From Acidobacteriota bacterium (GTDB taxonomy: Bacteria > Acidobacteriota > Terriglobia > Bryobacterales > Bryobacteraceae), in contig JAFLBB010000040.1 in NCBI GenBank assembly GCA_017304135.1, forward strand, positions 1 through 40,697: 40,697 nucleotides of DNA, in the 5' to 3' direction. The position numbers and the translations under genes were made by a program. Under the pieces are notes generated by a model, which saw only the letters and a list, made by a program, of their open reading frames with translations, made no database searches and had not been told where the DNA came from. This document shows, piece after piece, positions 23,801 to 32,062 of the stretch. The number at the start of each line of letters is the position of its first letter. Positions within the stretch are counted from its first letter, which is position 1.

Positions 23801-26800
23801 CTGGTCGAGGGTGAAGATGGTTCCCTCTTTGGTGGTGAGGCGCCAGCGCTTGGGGCTGTAGGCGGCAAAGGGGGTATCGCCGCCAAGGCAGGCGAGGCCT
23901 TGGCCGCCGCCGAGGAAAGCGGGGCAATCGAGATTTTCGAGCTTGTCGTCGACTCCGGCGGGCGCGGTGTAGCGGTTCTCCAAAGTGGGGAAGACGGGGC
24001 TGGGCATGAAGGGCGTGAAGGCGAAGACGGCTTCGCGGCCCGAGGGAAGGGTGACGTAGGCGTTGTAGTTGGCGTCGGTGCGGAGGTCGAGTTGCGAGAA
24101 GCCAAGCGCCCAGCCGGAGCCGAAGTCGTTCCAATAGGGCTTGCGGGAGTCGTAGCGGCGCTGGACGGTGAGGGGGAGGCCGAGGGAGGGCAGGCGGAGG
24201 TCGGTGTAGTCGAGTGTGAAAGCGCCGAGTTTAAGGGTGTCGCCGCCGACGCGGACAAGGTTCTGGACGAAGAGGCCCTGGCGGCGGTCAAAGGCGCTGA
24301 GGCGGAGCATGTAGGGGTTGTTGGCGAGCAGGGTGGCGGGCAGGACGCCGAGCGGACCGTTGGTGACGGGGGTTGTGCCCTCGTTCAGCAGGACCCAGGA
24401 AGCCCCGCCGGAGATCTGGTATTCGAGCTTCCAGGAGACGAGGTTGGCGTCGGTGACGGTGCCGGTGACGGGGACTTCGCCGGTGACCAGGGCGTCGTTA
24501 GCGGGGCTGAGGATGCTGATGGTGGGAGGCGTCGTGTCGATGGGAGCGATGGTGAGCGTAAAGGCCTGCTGGTTGGCAGCGCCGGAGGGATCGGCGGCAC
24601 GGATGACGACATTCTGCGAGCCCGCGGCGTTGTTGGGGATGGTCCAGGTGAGGCGGCCGGTGGGGGTGATGGCCATGCCGTTGGGGCCGGAGACCAGCGA
24701 GAACAGGATGGTGTCGGCTTCGGGGTCGGTGGCGGCGGCCTGATAGACGAGCGACTGGCCGGCTTCGACGCTGGTGGGCGGCGTGGAGGTGAAGACGGGC
24801 GGGTTGTTGACGATGGCGGCGATGTTGACGGTGAAGCTCTGGCGCTGGAAGGAGCCAAGGAGGTCGGCCACTTCGAGGGTGAACGGGAAGGCGCCGGGAG
24901 CGGCGGCGTTGAACAGAACAAGGCCGGAGGCGGAATCGATGGTGGCGCCCGTGGGGGCCACGACGAGGGACCAGGTGAGGATGTCGCCGGGGTCGGGATC
25001 GGTGGCGGCGGGTGTGTAGGAGTAGGTGTTGCCGATGGTGCCGGCAGTGGGGGCGGTGCTGGTGATGGTGGGCTGGCGGTTGGGGTTGGTCACCTGGATG
25101 GTGAACGACTGGAGGCGCGTGAAACCGGCGAGGTCGCGGACGCCGGCGATGACGTTGTGGGAGCCGGTTTGCGCGAGCGATGGGGTCCAGGAGAGGACGC
25201 CGGTGGTGGGGTGGATGCCCATGCCGAAGGGGGCGGCGTTGAAGAAGAAGGTGAGCAGGTCGCCCGCATCGGGGTCGTTGGCGCGGAGGGTGTAGGAGTA
25301 GGGGCGGCCGACAATGGCGCTGGAGATGGGCGAACTGGTGATGGAGGGCGCGGTGTTGATGATCTGGGTTTCGACGAAGACATCGAAATACTGGATGGTG
25401 ACGCGGTTGCGGGAGTCGCGGACGGAGGCGAGGATGCGGTGGGTGCCGGCCTGGTTGGTGAGCGGGGTCCACTGGAGGAGACCGGAGGTGGGGTGAATGG
25501 CCATGCCGGTGGGCGGAGTCTGCAATGCGAAGGTCTTGGTATCGCCGGCGTCGGGATCGGAGGCGAGCATCTGGTATTGATAGAGCGCGCCGGCGCGGGC
25601 CTGCGTCACCGGGAGGCTGGTGATGGTGGGTGCGGTGTCGTTGCGCTGGGTGCGCGGGATGGGCATGGCGCTGCCCTCAGTGCCGGGGGCGGACTCAACG
25701 CCGGTGGAGTTGAGCCAGCGGACCTGGTAGGTGTACACGGTGTTGTTGGTGAGGCCTGTGTCGGCAAACGCGCCGAGGGCATTGACGTAGGCGGCGCGGT
25801 GGAGGGCGTAGGGGTTGGAACCGGCGCGGCGGTAGATGTTGTAGCTGGCGGCGCCGGGAATGGGCGTCCAGCGAAGGTCGATGGCGGCGTCGCGGGCGCG
25901 GACAGTGAGGCCGCTGACGGTGACGTTGGGGCCGAGGCCGATGGTGAGCAGCGCTCCCGCCGTGTTGTTGTTCTCGTCGCCTTCGACGAAGAGGTTGGCG
26001 GGGTCGACGGTGGCAACGATGGTCTGCGGGCCGGGCGTGGGGTTGAGGTATTCGCAGGAGACATCCTGGAAGGCGCCGGGGGCGAGAAGGACAGTGGTGG
26101 CGGTGGAGCAGAGCAGCGGACCACCGGAGCCGAGGCGGAACTGAACGCTGGCGGCGACGAGATCGGCCGCGCCGCCATTGCCGACGCGCGCGGTGAGGAT
26201 GGATTTGGCGGGGAACTGGGCGTCGTTGCGGCGGAGGTAGCTGATCGTGAAGTCCCCGATGGCGGTGGGCGAACCCTGGCCGGGGAGGAATGTGTTGAGC
26301 AGGAAGTTATTCAGCCCCGGGCTCAGCCAGTTGGGGGTGAAGGTGGTGGGGATGGTGAGATTGTCGTTGATGTGTGTGATGGAGTAGGAGGGTTGGTTCC
26401 AGACCTTTCTTGTTTTTGCCCAGGTGAGTGAAGAGTTGTAGTAGACGGCAACGCCGGAGCCGTCGGAACCGGAGGCGCGATAGGGGACGACGATGTCGGC
26501 GTGGCCGTTGCCATCGACATCGGCGACAACCGGCATCTCCACGCCTGTGGCGCTCGGCCGCGGGGCGCGGAAGAGTTCGAAACCGTCGGTGCCGCGCCAG
26601 ATGTAGAGGTACTCCTGATCAGCGAAAACCACTTCGACAATTCCGTCGTTGTCGAAGTCGAAGATGGTGGAGCTGGTGACGCCGGAGCTGGGGTCGATGA
26701 TGGGGTTGGTCCATTTCAACGTGCCGTCGGCCTCGTAGACACGGTATTCGGTGAGGGCGGCGATGCCGATCTCGGGCTCGGGGTCGGAGTCGAAGTTGCC

Positions 26801-28027
26801 GATGGTGGGCGGACCGCCGCCGCCCTGGGGCCAGGGCGCGGACCATTTGGTGGTCCCGTCGTGTTCCAGTGCGACGGCGACTTGCTGAAGGGCCGGCTTG
26901 AACACAACTTCCGGGAGTCCGTCGCCGTCGATGTCGGCTGTGGCCGAGTAGGCGTCGGTGTAAGTGGCGCTGCGATTGAAGACGATGCCGCCGGTGGCGT
27001 TATACACCGTGGGACCGGCAATCACTTCGAGGTTGGCGTCACCGCTCAGGTCGACGGCGTAAGTAAGAGGACCAAGGTCGCCACCGTTGAGGCCCGTACC
27101 CGTCCAGAGCAGGGCGCCGGTGTTGGAATAGACACGGCGGCCGGCGACCAGTTCGGGAGTTCCGTCACGGTTGAGATCGGCGATGGTGACGCCGCCGAAG
27201 CATCGGCCGCCGCTGGCCACGGAGACAGCGCCGCGCCATTTGAAGGCGCCGTCGTGTTCAAAGACGATGACCTGGCAGGCTTCGTCGATGGTGACGATTT
27301 CGGGGCGGCCGTCGGCGTCGATGTCGCCGAGGGAGATGCCGGCGGTAGGGCGGAGTTCGAGGGTGGGATCAGTTTGGGTGAACTTCTCCGAGCCGTCGCG
27401 GCCATCGAGAATGCGGAGGTGGCCGCTGAGGTCCTCGTTGCCGACGTAGGTGGAGAAGACGATTTCGGGGAAGCCATCCCCATCAAGGTCGCCGACAGCC
27501 AGCGGGCTGGTGACGCGGCGGCTAGTGGGCAGCACGGTGAAGGTGCGTTTCTCCCAGAGAATGGTGGGGTTGAGGCCGCCCGCGCCGGGCGTGAACGTGG
27601 CGCCTTGGCCGGTGTGGCGGGTGTTGTTGGACTCATTGCTTTCGGTGACGGCATTGGCGGCGTCGGCATGCACATAGAGGATGTTGCCGGCGAACTGGAG
27701 TGTGCCGCTGAGAGGAATGGAGGGGGTGGCTGTGGCTCCCGCGCCGAGGCTGGCGATGCTGGTGGAGCCGAGCAGGGTGTCGACACCGGCGTTGTAGACA
27801 GCGTTGCTATTGCGGTCCTCATACACGCGCACGAGGAACGAGCTGGCCGCCCCGGCGCCAAGGTTGCGGATGGTGGGCGTGAGCGAACCGGAGACGGCGA
27901 GGGTTTGCGAATCGGTGGCAACGCCGGCTGTGGAGATGGTGTCGACGGTGAGGTCGGGGCTGCCCTGGCCATAGAAAAGGGCCCAACCGGTGAGCAGGAG
28001 GAACGAGGGGATGAGAATCTGGCGCAT
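20849..28027 (-). CDS. Giant secreted RHS-repeat protein, 2392 aa
   Basis: A signal peptide (MRQILIPSFLLLTGWALFY) leads a mosaic: a CARDB-like domain (about 24-150), eight FG-GAP/VCBS blades (about 175-545; for example GDLDGDGFPEIVF and ADVDGNGHADIVV), a second CARDB-like domain (590-690), an FN3-like domain (700-780), four putative Ig/cadherin-like repeats each opening TITS- or VFTS-like and carrying DPDAGD motifs (about 799-1165), a bacterial Ig-like domain starting PPTISILSPAND, then RHS from about 1290. The RHS core ends with GLYHFRARAYRPAMGRFIQK, then QFVDPTGLS near 2276. The last 116 residues differ from the core and show no recognised toxin motif. RHS cages usually carry a toxic C-terminus; none is proven here. 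It begins 3 bases after the PEP-CTERM gene stop. Confidence 0.92.
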   Translation of the reverse strand: MRQILIPSFLLLTGWALFYGQGSPDLTVDTISTAGVATDSQTLAVSGSLTPTIRNLGAGAASSFLVRVYEDRNSNAVYNAGVDTLLGSTSIASLGAGATATPSIPLSGTLQFAGNILYVHADAANAVTESNESNNTRHTGQGATFTPGAGGLNPTILWEKRTFTVLPTSRRVTSPLAVGDLDGDGFPEIVFSTYVGNEDLSGHLRILDGRDGSEKFTQTDPTLELRPTAGISLGDIDADGRPEIVTIDEACQVIVFEHDGAFKWRGAVSVASGGRCFGGVTIADLNRDGTPELVAGRRVYSNTGALLWTGTGLNGGDLGPLTYAVDLSGDANLEVIAGPTVYNATGGIVFNRSATYTDAYSATADIDGDGLPEVVFKPALQQVAVALEHDGTTKWSAPWPQGGGGPPTIGNFDSDPEPEIGIAALTEYRVYEADGTLKWTNPIIDPSSGVTSSTIFDFDNDGIVEVVFADQEYLYIWRGTDGFELFRAPRPSATGVEMPVVADVDGNGHADIVVPYRASGSDGSGVAVYYNSSLTWAKTRKVWNQPSYSITHINDNLTIPTTFTPNWLSPGLNNFLLNTFLPGQGSPTAIGDFTISYLRRNDAQFPAKSILTARVGNGGAADLVAASVQFRLGSGGPLLCSTATTVLLAPGAFQDVSCEYLNPTPGPQTIVATVDPANLFVEGDENNNTAGALLTIGLGPNVTVSGLTVRARDAAIDLRWTPIPGAASYNIYRRAGSNPYALHRAAYVNALGAFADTGLTNNTVYTYQVRWLNSTGVESAPGTEGSAMPIPRTQRNDTAPTITSLPVTQARAGALYQYQMLASDPDAGDTKTFALQTPPTGMAIHPTSGLLQWTPLTNQAGTHRILASVRDSRNRVTIQYFDVFVETQIINTAPSITSSPISSAIVGRPYSYTLRANDPDAGDLLTFFFNAAPFGMGIHPTTGVLSWTPSLAQTGSHNVIAGVRDLAGFTRLQSFTIQVTNPNRQPTITSTAPTAGTIGNTYSYTPAATDPDPGDILTWSLVVAPTGATIDSASGLVLFNAAAPGAFPFTLEVADLLGSFQRQSFTVNIAAIVNNPPVFTSTPPTSVEAGQSLVYQAAATDPEADTILFSLVSGPNGMAITPTGRLTWTIPNNAAGSQNVVIRAADPSGAANQQAFTLTIAPIDTTPPTISILSPANDALVTGEVPVTGTVTDANLVSWKLEYQISGGASWVLLNEGTTPVTNGPLGVLPATLLANNPYMLRLSAFDRRQGLFVQNLVRVGGDTLKLGAFTLDYTDLRLPSLGLPLTVQRRYDSRKPYWNDFGSGWALGFSQLDLRTDANYNAYVTLPSGREAVFAFTPFMPSPVFPTLENRYTAPAGVDDKLENLDCPAFLGGGQGLACLGGDTPFAAYSPKRWRLTTKEGTIFTLDQAVITRIEDRAGNWMQITPTGITSSDGRNVQIQRDGSARITQITDARGYRHLYSYDSLGRLIQHTDPANKVTLFEYAASSHRISRIVGPGGCEAVRQEFDAAGRLTARIDSAGLRTEYTYDLPGRRVIKLLPGPITTIETYDAAGNVLSFQDGEGHLRQYAYDANGRRNLTIMPSGRRIARTFDANGNPLTEEDGPNGGPFLITSYQWTPENLLARITRPNGDYQTFTYNPLGNLTHTRIFNAASTQVEEQLFTYDAQGRLLSESGERGIFQYSYNAAGNLFRITDGAGRIRNFVHDSTGNIVTAYNGAGERFDRSWDGYGLPGPVTIAGSLFRTQSWNEFGLPAATGNALGQSFQFAYSCSGELSQVTDPLSGLTRYTRNGLGSITAMVDALNRTTSYTYDRNGLRTSRTSPAGDVHTETYTPDGNLASSNTGLGVVQFTYDAYGRKLTESTASRSETFTYDTRGRVTSIVSTGVNPGTMTFAHNAASRLTSVTDRFGHTVSYTYDSLGRRASMTAPDGSITTYLYDASGQISRITTGANWAEYSYDSSARRSGLLFSNGVRAAYTWDPRGRLASLAWYTPASTVIRSWHYSYDAAGRRTQALLNDGSINWTYDALGRLTSETIVSTTWGNESGSWSYDAVGNRLDTGATFGNDHRQLTFAAESFTHDAAGNMTKSNGYALTFDERNRLMSTPFAGFRYNGLGHRDQVNTNTSRSYVYDGENILHVFNGANLAHRYTFGLATDELLFARNDTASRFFLTDEQGSVIAMTDETGGVLQSWAYDAWGNRIHASAVGGVAFGGSNFNPFSFQAKETLIDFVGLYHFRARAYRPAMGRFIQKDPARGSSFHPASRHPYQFALNRPTQFVDPTGLSATQYGMMIKENKAAEGAGILIAGLSAFGGTNLAFVGNFLDRRLQHPGETTAAAAAQAIASAEQDVETVLDEFESWYEDNEASIAQGLNDGAGYGHTLAGYWLNYAVLGIPPF

Positions 28028-28030
28028 GGC

Positions 28031-28762
28031 TTAGCTCCGGAATTTGTTGCGGAAAGGAACGGCGAGGGCGGCAAGGCCGGCCAGCATCAGCCAGGCAGTG
28101 GATGGCTCAGGCACGGGACTTGGATCGGGGCCGGGGTCCGACGGGCCTGCGGTGCGTTCAAGATAGCCGGCGACGAAGAAGGAGGCGCCGGAGTCGGGGT
28201 CGAAGTGGCCGATGCCGGTGGTGGCTGAAGTGAGGTGGTGGAGGGTGAGGGTGAGGGTTTCGCCGGGGGCGATGTTGAGGGCGGTCCAGCGGAAGGCGAG
28301 GGAGACGTCGTCGGGTGAGGAGGAGGGGACGGCATTGGTATTGTCGAGGAAGCCGTTGAAACTGACGTTGGTGTAGATGTCGCCGAAGACATAGCCGGGC
28401 TCATCGGCTTCCCAGGAGTCGGGGGCAATGGCGCCGGAGGGCGCGCCGGAGGGAAGGTCGAGGCCGAAGAACTCGGCATATTCGTTGGAGACGAGGTTTT
28501 CGGTGAGGTCCCATTCGGCGTCGAGGAAGAAGAGGAGGGAAATCGAGGTCCAGGGGTTGACGGTGGGGTTGACGATTTGCCAACCATAGGAACCGAGGTT
28601 TTCGGAATTAAGAGACGTGAAGAATTCGGGGCTGGCGTTCGATAGGTAGGCAGGAGGATCAGACTCTACGTAGACGTAGAGTTCCTGGGAGGTGAGGGTG
28701 AGGGTGGAAGCGAAGGCCGGAGTGAGGCAAAGGGCGGCGAGGGCGATGGCTGTGCGGATCAT
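28031..28762 (-). CDS. PEP-CTERM sorting-signal protein, 243 aa
   Basis: The N-terminal signal peptide (MIRTAIALAALCLTPAFAS) and the C-terminal PEP-CTERM tag are both clear: VPEPSTAW, a hydrophobic helix (LMLAGLAALAVP) and a basic end FRNKFRS. Such proteins are recognised by an exosortase and sent to the cell surface or extracellular matrix. The middle is beta-rich, with strands such as LTLTSQELYVYVE and ETLTLTLHHLTSA, and no enzyme motif. Its stop lies 3 bases before the start of the RHS gene, so they share a transcript and may act together at the surface. No exosortase gene is in the window. The divergent sigma factor begins about 75 bases away. Confidence 0.88.
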   Translation of the reverse strand: MIRTAIALAALCLTPAFASTLTLTSQELYVYVESDPPAYLSNASPEFFTSLNSENLGSYGWQIVNPTVNPWTSISLLFFLDAEWDLTENLVSNEYAEFFGLDLPSGAPSGAIAPDSWEADEPGYVFGDIYTNVSFNGFLDNTNAVPSSSPDDVSLAFRWTALNIAPGETLTLTLHHLTSATTGIGHFDPDSGASFFVAGYLERTAGPSDPGPDPSPVPEPSTAWLMLAGLAALAVPFRNKFRS

Positions 28763-28835
28763 GATGTTCGGCCAATAAGCGCAGGAGGGCGCTCAATTTG
28801 CTCACGTGGTGGGAGAAAAAAATCGGAGAGGGTGC

Positions 28836-29408
28836 GTGGTGCCCGACATAACGCAATTGCTGTCGCGCTGGCGGCGGGGGGACGAGGGGGCGTTTTCCGA
28901 GCTCTTTCCGCTGCTCTATGGAGAGCTTCGCCGGCTGGCGCAAAGCTATTTGAATCAGGAGAATGCGGGGCATACGCTGCAGAGCACGGCGCTCGTGCAC
29001 GAGGCCTACCTGAGGCTGTTGGGGCAGCACGAGGTGGACTGGCAAAGCCGGGGTCATTTTTTCGCCGTGGCGGCGCAGGCGATGCGGCGGATTCTGGTGG
29101 ACCACGCGCGGAAGCAGACGGCGGGGAAGCGGCGGGGGGCTGTGGTTTCCCTGGAGGAGGGCTTGGTGCTGGGGGCGGATCTGTCGCACTTCACGGAGCT
29201 CGATGAGGCGTTGACGCGGCTCTCGGAGATGGATGCACGGCGGGCGCAGGTGGTGGAGATGCGCTTTTTTGGGGGGATGAGCGGCGAGGAGATCGCGTCG
29301 CACCTGGCGGTGAGTCCGGCCACGGTGCAGCGGGACTGGCTGATTGCCCGGGCGTGGTTGTATCGTGAGTTAAATCCCTCCGCACAGGACCACCATGGGC
29401 AACGATGA
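28836..29408 (+). CDS. ECF-type sigma factor (acidobacterial, kinase-linked)
   Basis: A 190-residue sigma factor of the group often found upstream of Ser/Thr kinases. Start codon is GTG 28836 (or the adjoining GTG 28839), with GGAG about 8 bases before it; a GTG at 28806 is possible but less likely. The N-terminus reads VPDITQLLSRWRRGDEGAFS. Region 2 has LFPLLYGELRRLAQSYL and the group motif QSTALVHEAYLRLL; then FFAVAAQAMRRILVDHARKQ. Region 4 has DARRAQVVEMRFFGGMSGEE and SPATVQRDWLIARAWLYREL. Its last 14 bases overlap the kinase start, so they are translationally coupled. It diverges from the PEP-CTERM/RHS operon and may drive it, which is inference. Confidence 0.9.
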   Translation: MVPDITQLLSRWRRGDEGAFSELFPLLYGELRRLAQSYLNQENAGHTLQSTALVHEAYLRLLGQHEVDWQSRGHFFAVAAQAMRRILVDHARKQTAGKRRGAVVSLEEGLVLGADLSHFTELDEALTRLSEMDARRAQVVEMRFFGGMSGEEIASHLAVSPATVQRDWLIARAWLYRELNPSAQDHHGQR

Positions 29409-31935
29409 CCGCTGGCGGCGCGCCGCTGCCATTCTGGACGAGTTATTCGCTTTGCCGGAAGCAGAGCGGGCGGCGGCGTGGGCGCGGCATCCCGAAGGCG
29501 ACGCCGGGGTGCGGGCCGAGGTGGAGAGCCTGATGGCGGCGAGCCAGGCCGCGGAAGGGTATCTGGACACCGATGTGCTGGCGACACGGAAGCCGGCGGC
29601 GGGGGCCCAGATCGGGCCATGGCGGTTGCTTGAGGAGATCGGGCAGGGCGGAATGAGCGTGGTGTACCGGGCCGGGCGCGCGGCTGGGTACGAGCAGCGG
29701 GTGGCGGTGAAGATCATCGCCCTGCCGACGCTGCTCACCGAGGCCATGGCGAAGCAGATTCTGACGCGGTTCGAGGCCGAGCGGCAGATTGCGGCGCGGC
29801 TGGAGCATCCCAACATCTGCAAGCTGCACGACGGCGGCATCACCGGCGACGGTCTGCCGTATCTCGTGCTGGAGTATGTCGAGGGAGAAGATCTGTTGCG
29901 GCATTGCGCGGGCAAGCCGCTGCAACGGCAAATGGCGCTGGTGCGGGAAACAGCCCTGGCGGTGCACTATGCGCACCAGCGGCTGGTTGTGCACCGTGAC
30001 CTGAAGCCGTCGAACGTGATGGTGACGGCGACGGGGCATGTGAAGCTGCTCGATTTCGGCATCGCCAAGGCGTTGGACGCGGTGGATGCGGGGGCCGAGC
30101 GGACGTCAACCGTGTTTCGCGCGGCCACGCCGGAATATGCCAGTCCGGAGCAGATGCGGGGCGGGGATGTGACCACGGCGACCGACGTGTATTCGCTGGG
30201 GATGCTGCTGGACAAGGTGACAGGAGCTGAGAAGCCGGCCGACGTGCGGGCCATCGTGCAACGGGCGACGCGCGAGGACGCGGCCGAGCGCTATGCCAGC
30301 GCGGCCGACCTGGCGGCGGACCTGGAGCGGTTTGAGAAGGGCCTGCCGGTGGAGGCCAGGCAAGGCAATTTCCGGTATGTGCTCTCCAAGCTGGCGCGGC
30401 GGCACCAGGCGGCATTTGCGATGGCCGGACTGGCGCTGGCGCTGCTGGTGGGGGCGGTGGTGGTGACGCTGCAGAAGAACCGCGAGATCACGCGCCAGCG
30501 GGAACGGGCGGCCACGGTGGCTTCGTTTTTGCAGGGGCTGTTCCAGGCCTCCGATCCGGAGGTGAACCAGGGCAACCGGCTGACGACGCGGCAACTGCTG
30601 GACGAAGGCGCGCAGTCGATCCGCACGGCGGCGATTGACCCGGCGACGCGGCTGGATTTGACTGAGACGATGGCCGGGGCCTATGCCGGGCTGGGGTTGT
30701 TTGAACGCTCGTCGAGCCTCTATCGCGGGATTCTGGACCAGGCCGGTGGGGATGCGCGGAGGCGGGCGGTGGCCTGGACCGGGCTGGCGGCCTCGGCGGC
30801 GCAACTGGGGCGGTTTGAGGAGGCGGAGCGAGCGGGCCAGGAGGCGGTGGCCAGCGCGCGGGGCATCCGTCCGGCGGACGCTGTGCTGGAAGCGGCGGCG
30901 CTGGAGCAGCATTGCCTGGCGTTGTACCAGGCAGCCAAGTACGGGCCGGCGGCGAAGCTGTGCGGCGAGGCCGTGGCGACGGCCGAGCGGGGCAAGGCGG
31001 CTGCCGGCGAACAGGCGAAATATCTGCGCAGCTATGGGCGGGCATTGAAGAACACGGGGGACTTTGCCAGCGCGGACAAGGCGCTGCAGCGTTCGCTTGC
31101 TTTGGCGCGCGGCCAGGGCGAGGGAAGGAACCCCACGGCTGCCATTGCCCTGGATGAGATCGGCGGTCTCTATTTCCGGCAGGGGAAGTTCGAGGAGGCG
31201 CGGCGCTATTTCGAGCAGGCCATCGAAATGGAGAAGGCACTCTATCCGGAGGGCCACGTGACGCTGGCGCGGTCGTTGAACAACCTGGCCAACACTTACG
31301 CCACGCTGCGCCGCTACGAAGAGGCTGAGCGCATTTATCGCGACGCGCACGGGCAGTACCGGAAGTTCCTTGGCGAGAACAGCGCGGAGCTGGCAACTTC
31401 GCTTTCCAACATGGCGGTCTGCCAGCAGGGGGCCGGGCGGCTGGAGGAGGCCGCCGCGACGCTGGAGCAGGTTCTGGCCGTGCATGAGAACAACACGGGG
31501 AAGGAGCGGTTGCCGTACTGGAACACAGCGCTCAAATATGCCAACTTGAGGCTGGAGCAGAACCAGGCGGGCGAGGCGGCGCGGTGGGCGGCGGAGGTGG
31601 TGGCGGCGCTCGAACGGATGCAGCCCTTGCCGCGGATTGAACGGGGATTTGCGCGGGTGGTGCTGGCGGCGGCGCTGATTGAGGCCGGGCGGGGGAAGGA
31701 GGCGCTAGTTCCCGCCGAAGGAGCGCGGAAGATTCTCGCCGAAGCCCTGGCGCCGAAGCATTGGATGCGATCGTACGCCGATGCCGCGCTGGCCGGAGCG
31801 CACACGGCGCAGGGGAGGACGGCCGAAGCGAAAGCGCTGCTCGAGCCGCTCTACCAGGAACTGGCCGACGCGCAGGCACGGAAGTCGTGGCGCGCCGCCT
31901 GGATCTACAAACTGGCGCGTCAGGCTGGGTTGTAA
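29395..31935 (+). CDS. Ser/Thr protein kinase with transmembrane helix and TPR domain, 846 aa
   Basis: A cytoplasmic Hanks-type kinase at residues 73-310: glycine loop EEIGQGGMSVVY, the ATP lysine in VAVKII (about 105), catalytic loop VHRDLKPSN (about 199-207), DFG in LLDFGIAK (about 220) and the activation loop ending PEYASPEQM. The C-lobe is short, running from TDVYSLGMLL directly to KPADVRAIVQRATRED, so the usual 50 or so residues around helix G are missing. A transmembrane helix (FAMAGLALALLVGAVVVTL, about 341-359) follows, then about 450 residues of TPR helices outside the membrane, for example HVTLARSLNNLANTYATLRR. The gene starts inside the sigma gene. It is probably a sensor kinase of envelope state; ligand and substrate are unknown. 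Confidence 0.92.
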   Translation: MGNDDRWRRAAAILDELFALPEAERAAAWARHPEGDAGVRAEVESLMAASQAAEGYLDTDVLATRKPAAGAQIGPWRLLEEIGQGGMSVVYRAGRAAGYEQRVAVKIIALPTLLTEAMAKQILTRFEAERQIAARLEHPNICKLHDGGITGDGLPYLVLEYVEGEDLLRHCAGKPLQRQMALVRETALAVHYAHQRLVVHRDLKPSNVMVTATGHVKLLDFGIAKALDAVDAGAERTSTVFRAATPEYASPEQMRGGDVTTATDVYSLGMLLDKVTGAEKPADVRAIVQRATREDAAERYASAADLAADLERFEKGLPVEARQGNFRYVLSKLARRHQAAFAMAGLALALLVGAVVVTLQKNREITRQRERAATVASFLQGLFQASDPEVNQGNRLTTRQLLDEGAQSIRTAAIDPATRLDLTETMAGAYAGLGLFERSSSLYRGILDQAGGDARRRAVAWTGLAASAAQLGRFEEAERAGQEAVASARGIRPADAVLEAAALEQHCLALYQAAKYGPAAKLCGEAVATAERGKAAAGEQAKYLRSYGRALKNTGDFASADKALQRSLALARGQGEGRNPTAAIALDEIGGLYFRQGKFEEARRYFEQAIEMEKALYPEGHVTLARSLNNLANTYATLRRYEEAERIYRDAHGQYRKFLGENSAELATSLSNMAVCQQGAGRLEEAAATLEQVLAVHENNTGKERLPYWNTALKYANLRLEQNQAGEAARWAAEVVAALERMQPLPRIERGFARVVLAAALIEAGRGKEALVPAEGARKILAEALAPKHWMRSYADAALAGAHTAQGRTAEAKALLEPLYQELADAQARKSWRAAWIYKLARQAGL

Positions 31936-32062
31936 CGGGAGCCGGAAACGGGGCGGGCGTGGCCATGGCCGTGCCGGAGGAAGGCTCGTGGGCCGGCGGA
32001 CGGTAAGGCGGGAAGAGGCGGGTGGGGACATGTGCGCAGTCCCTTCGCGGCGGGTCCGGCTG

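Noticed and set aside
21053..26431. 1792-codon open frame on the + strand
   Set aside because: It lies antisense to the RHS gene, is Gly/Val/Ala/Glu-rich without domains, and results from the C-ending codons of the true gene on the other strand.
26501..28228. 575-codon open frame on the + strand
   Set aside because: Antisense to the 5' part of the RHS gene and the PEP-CTERM gene; composition is a mirror of FG-GAP repeats (Asp/Gly/Val-rich), no own motifs.
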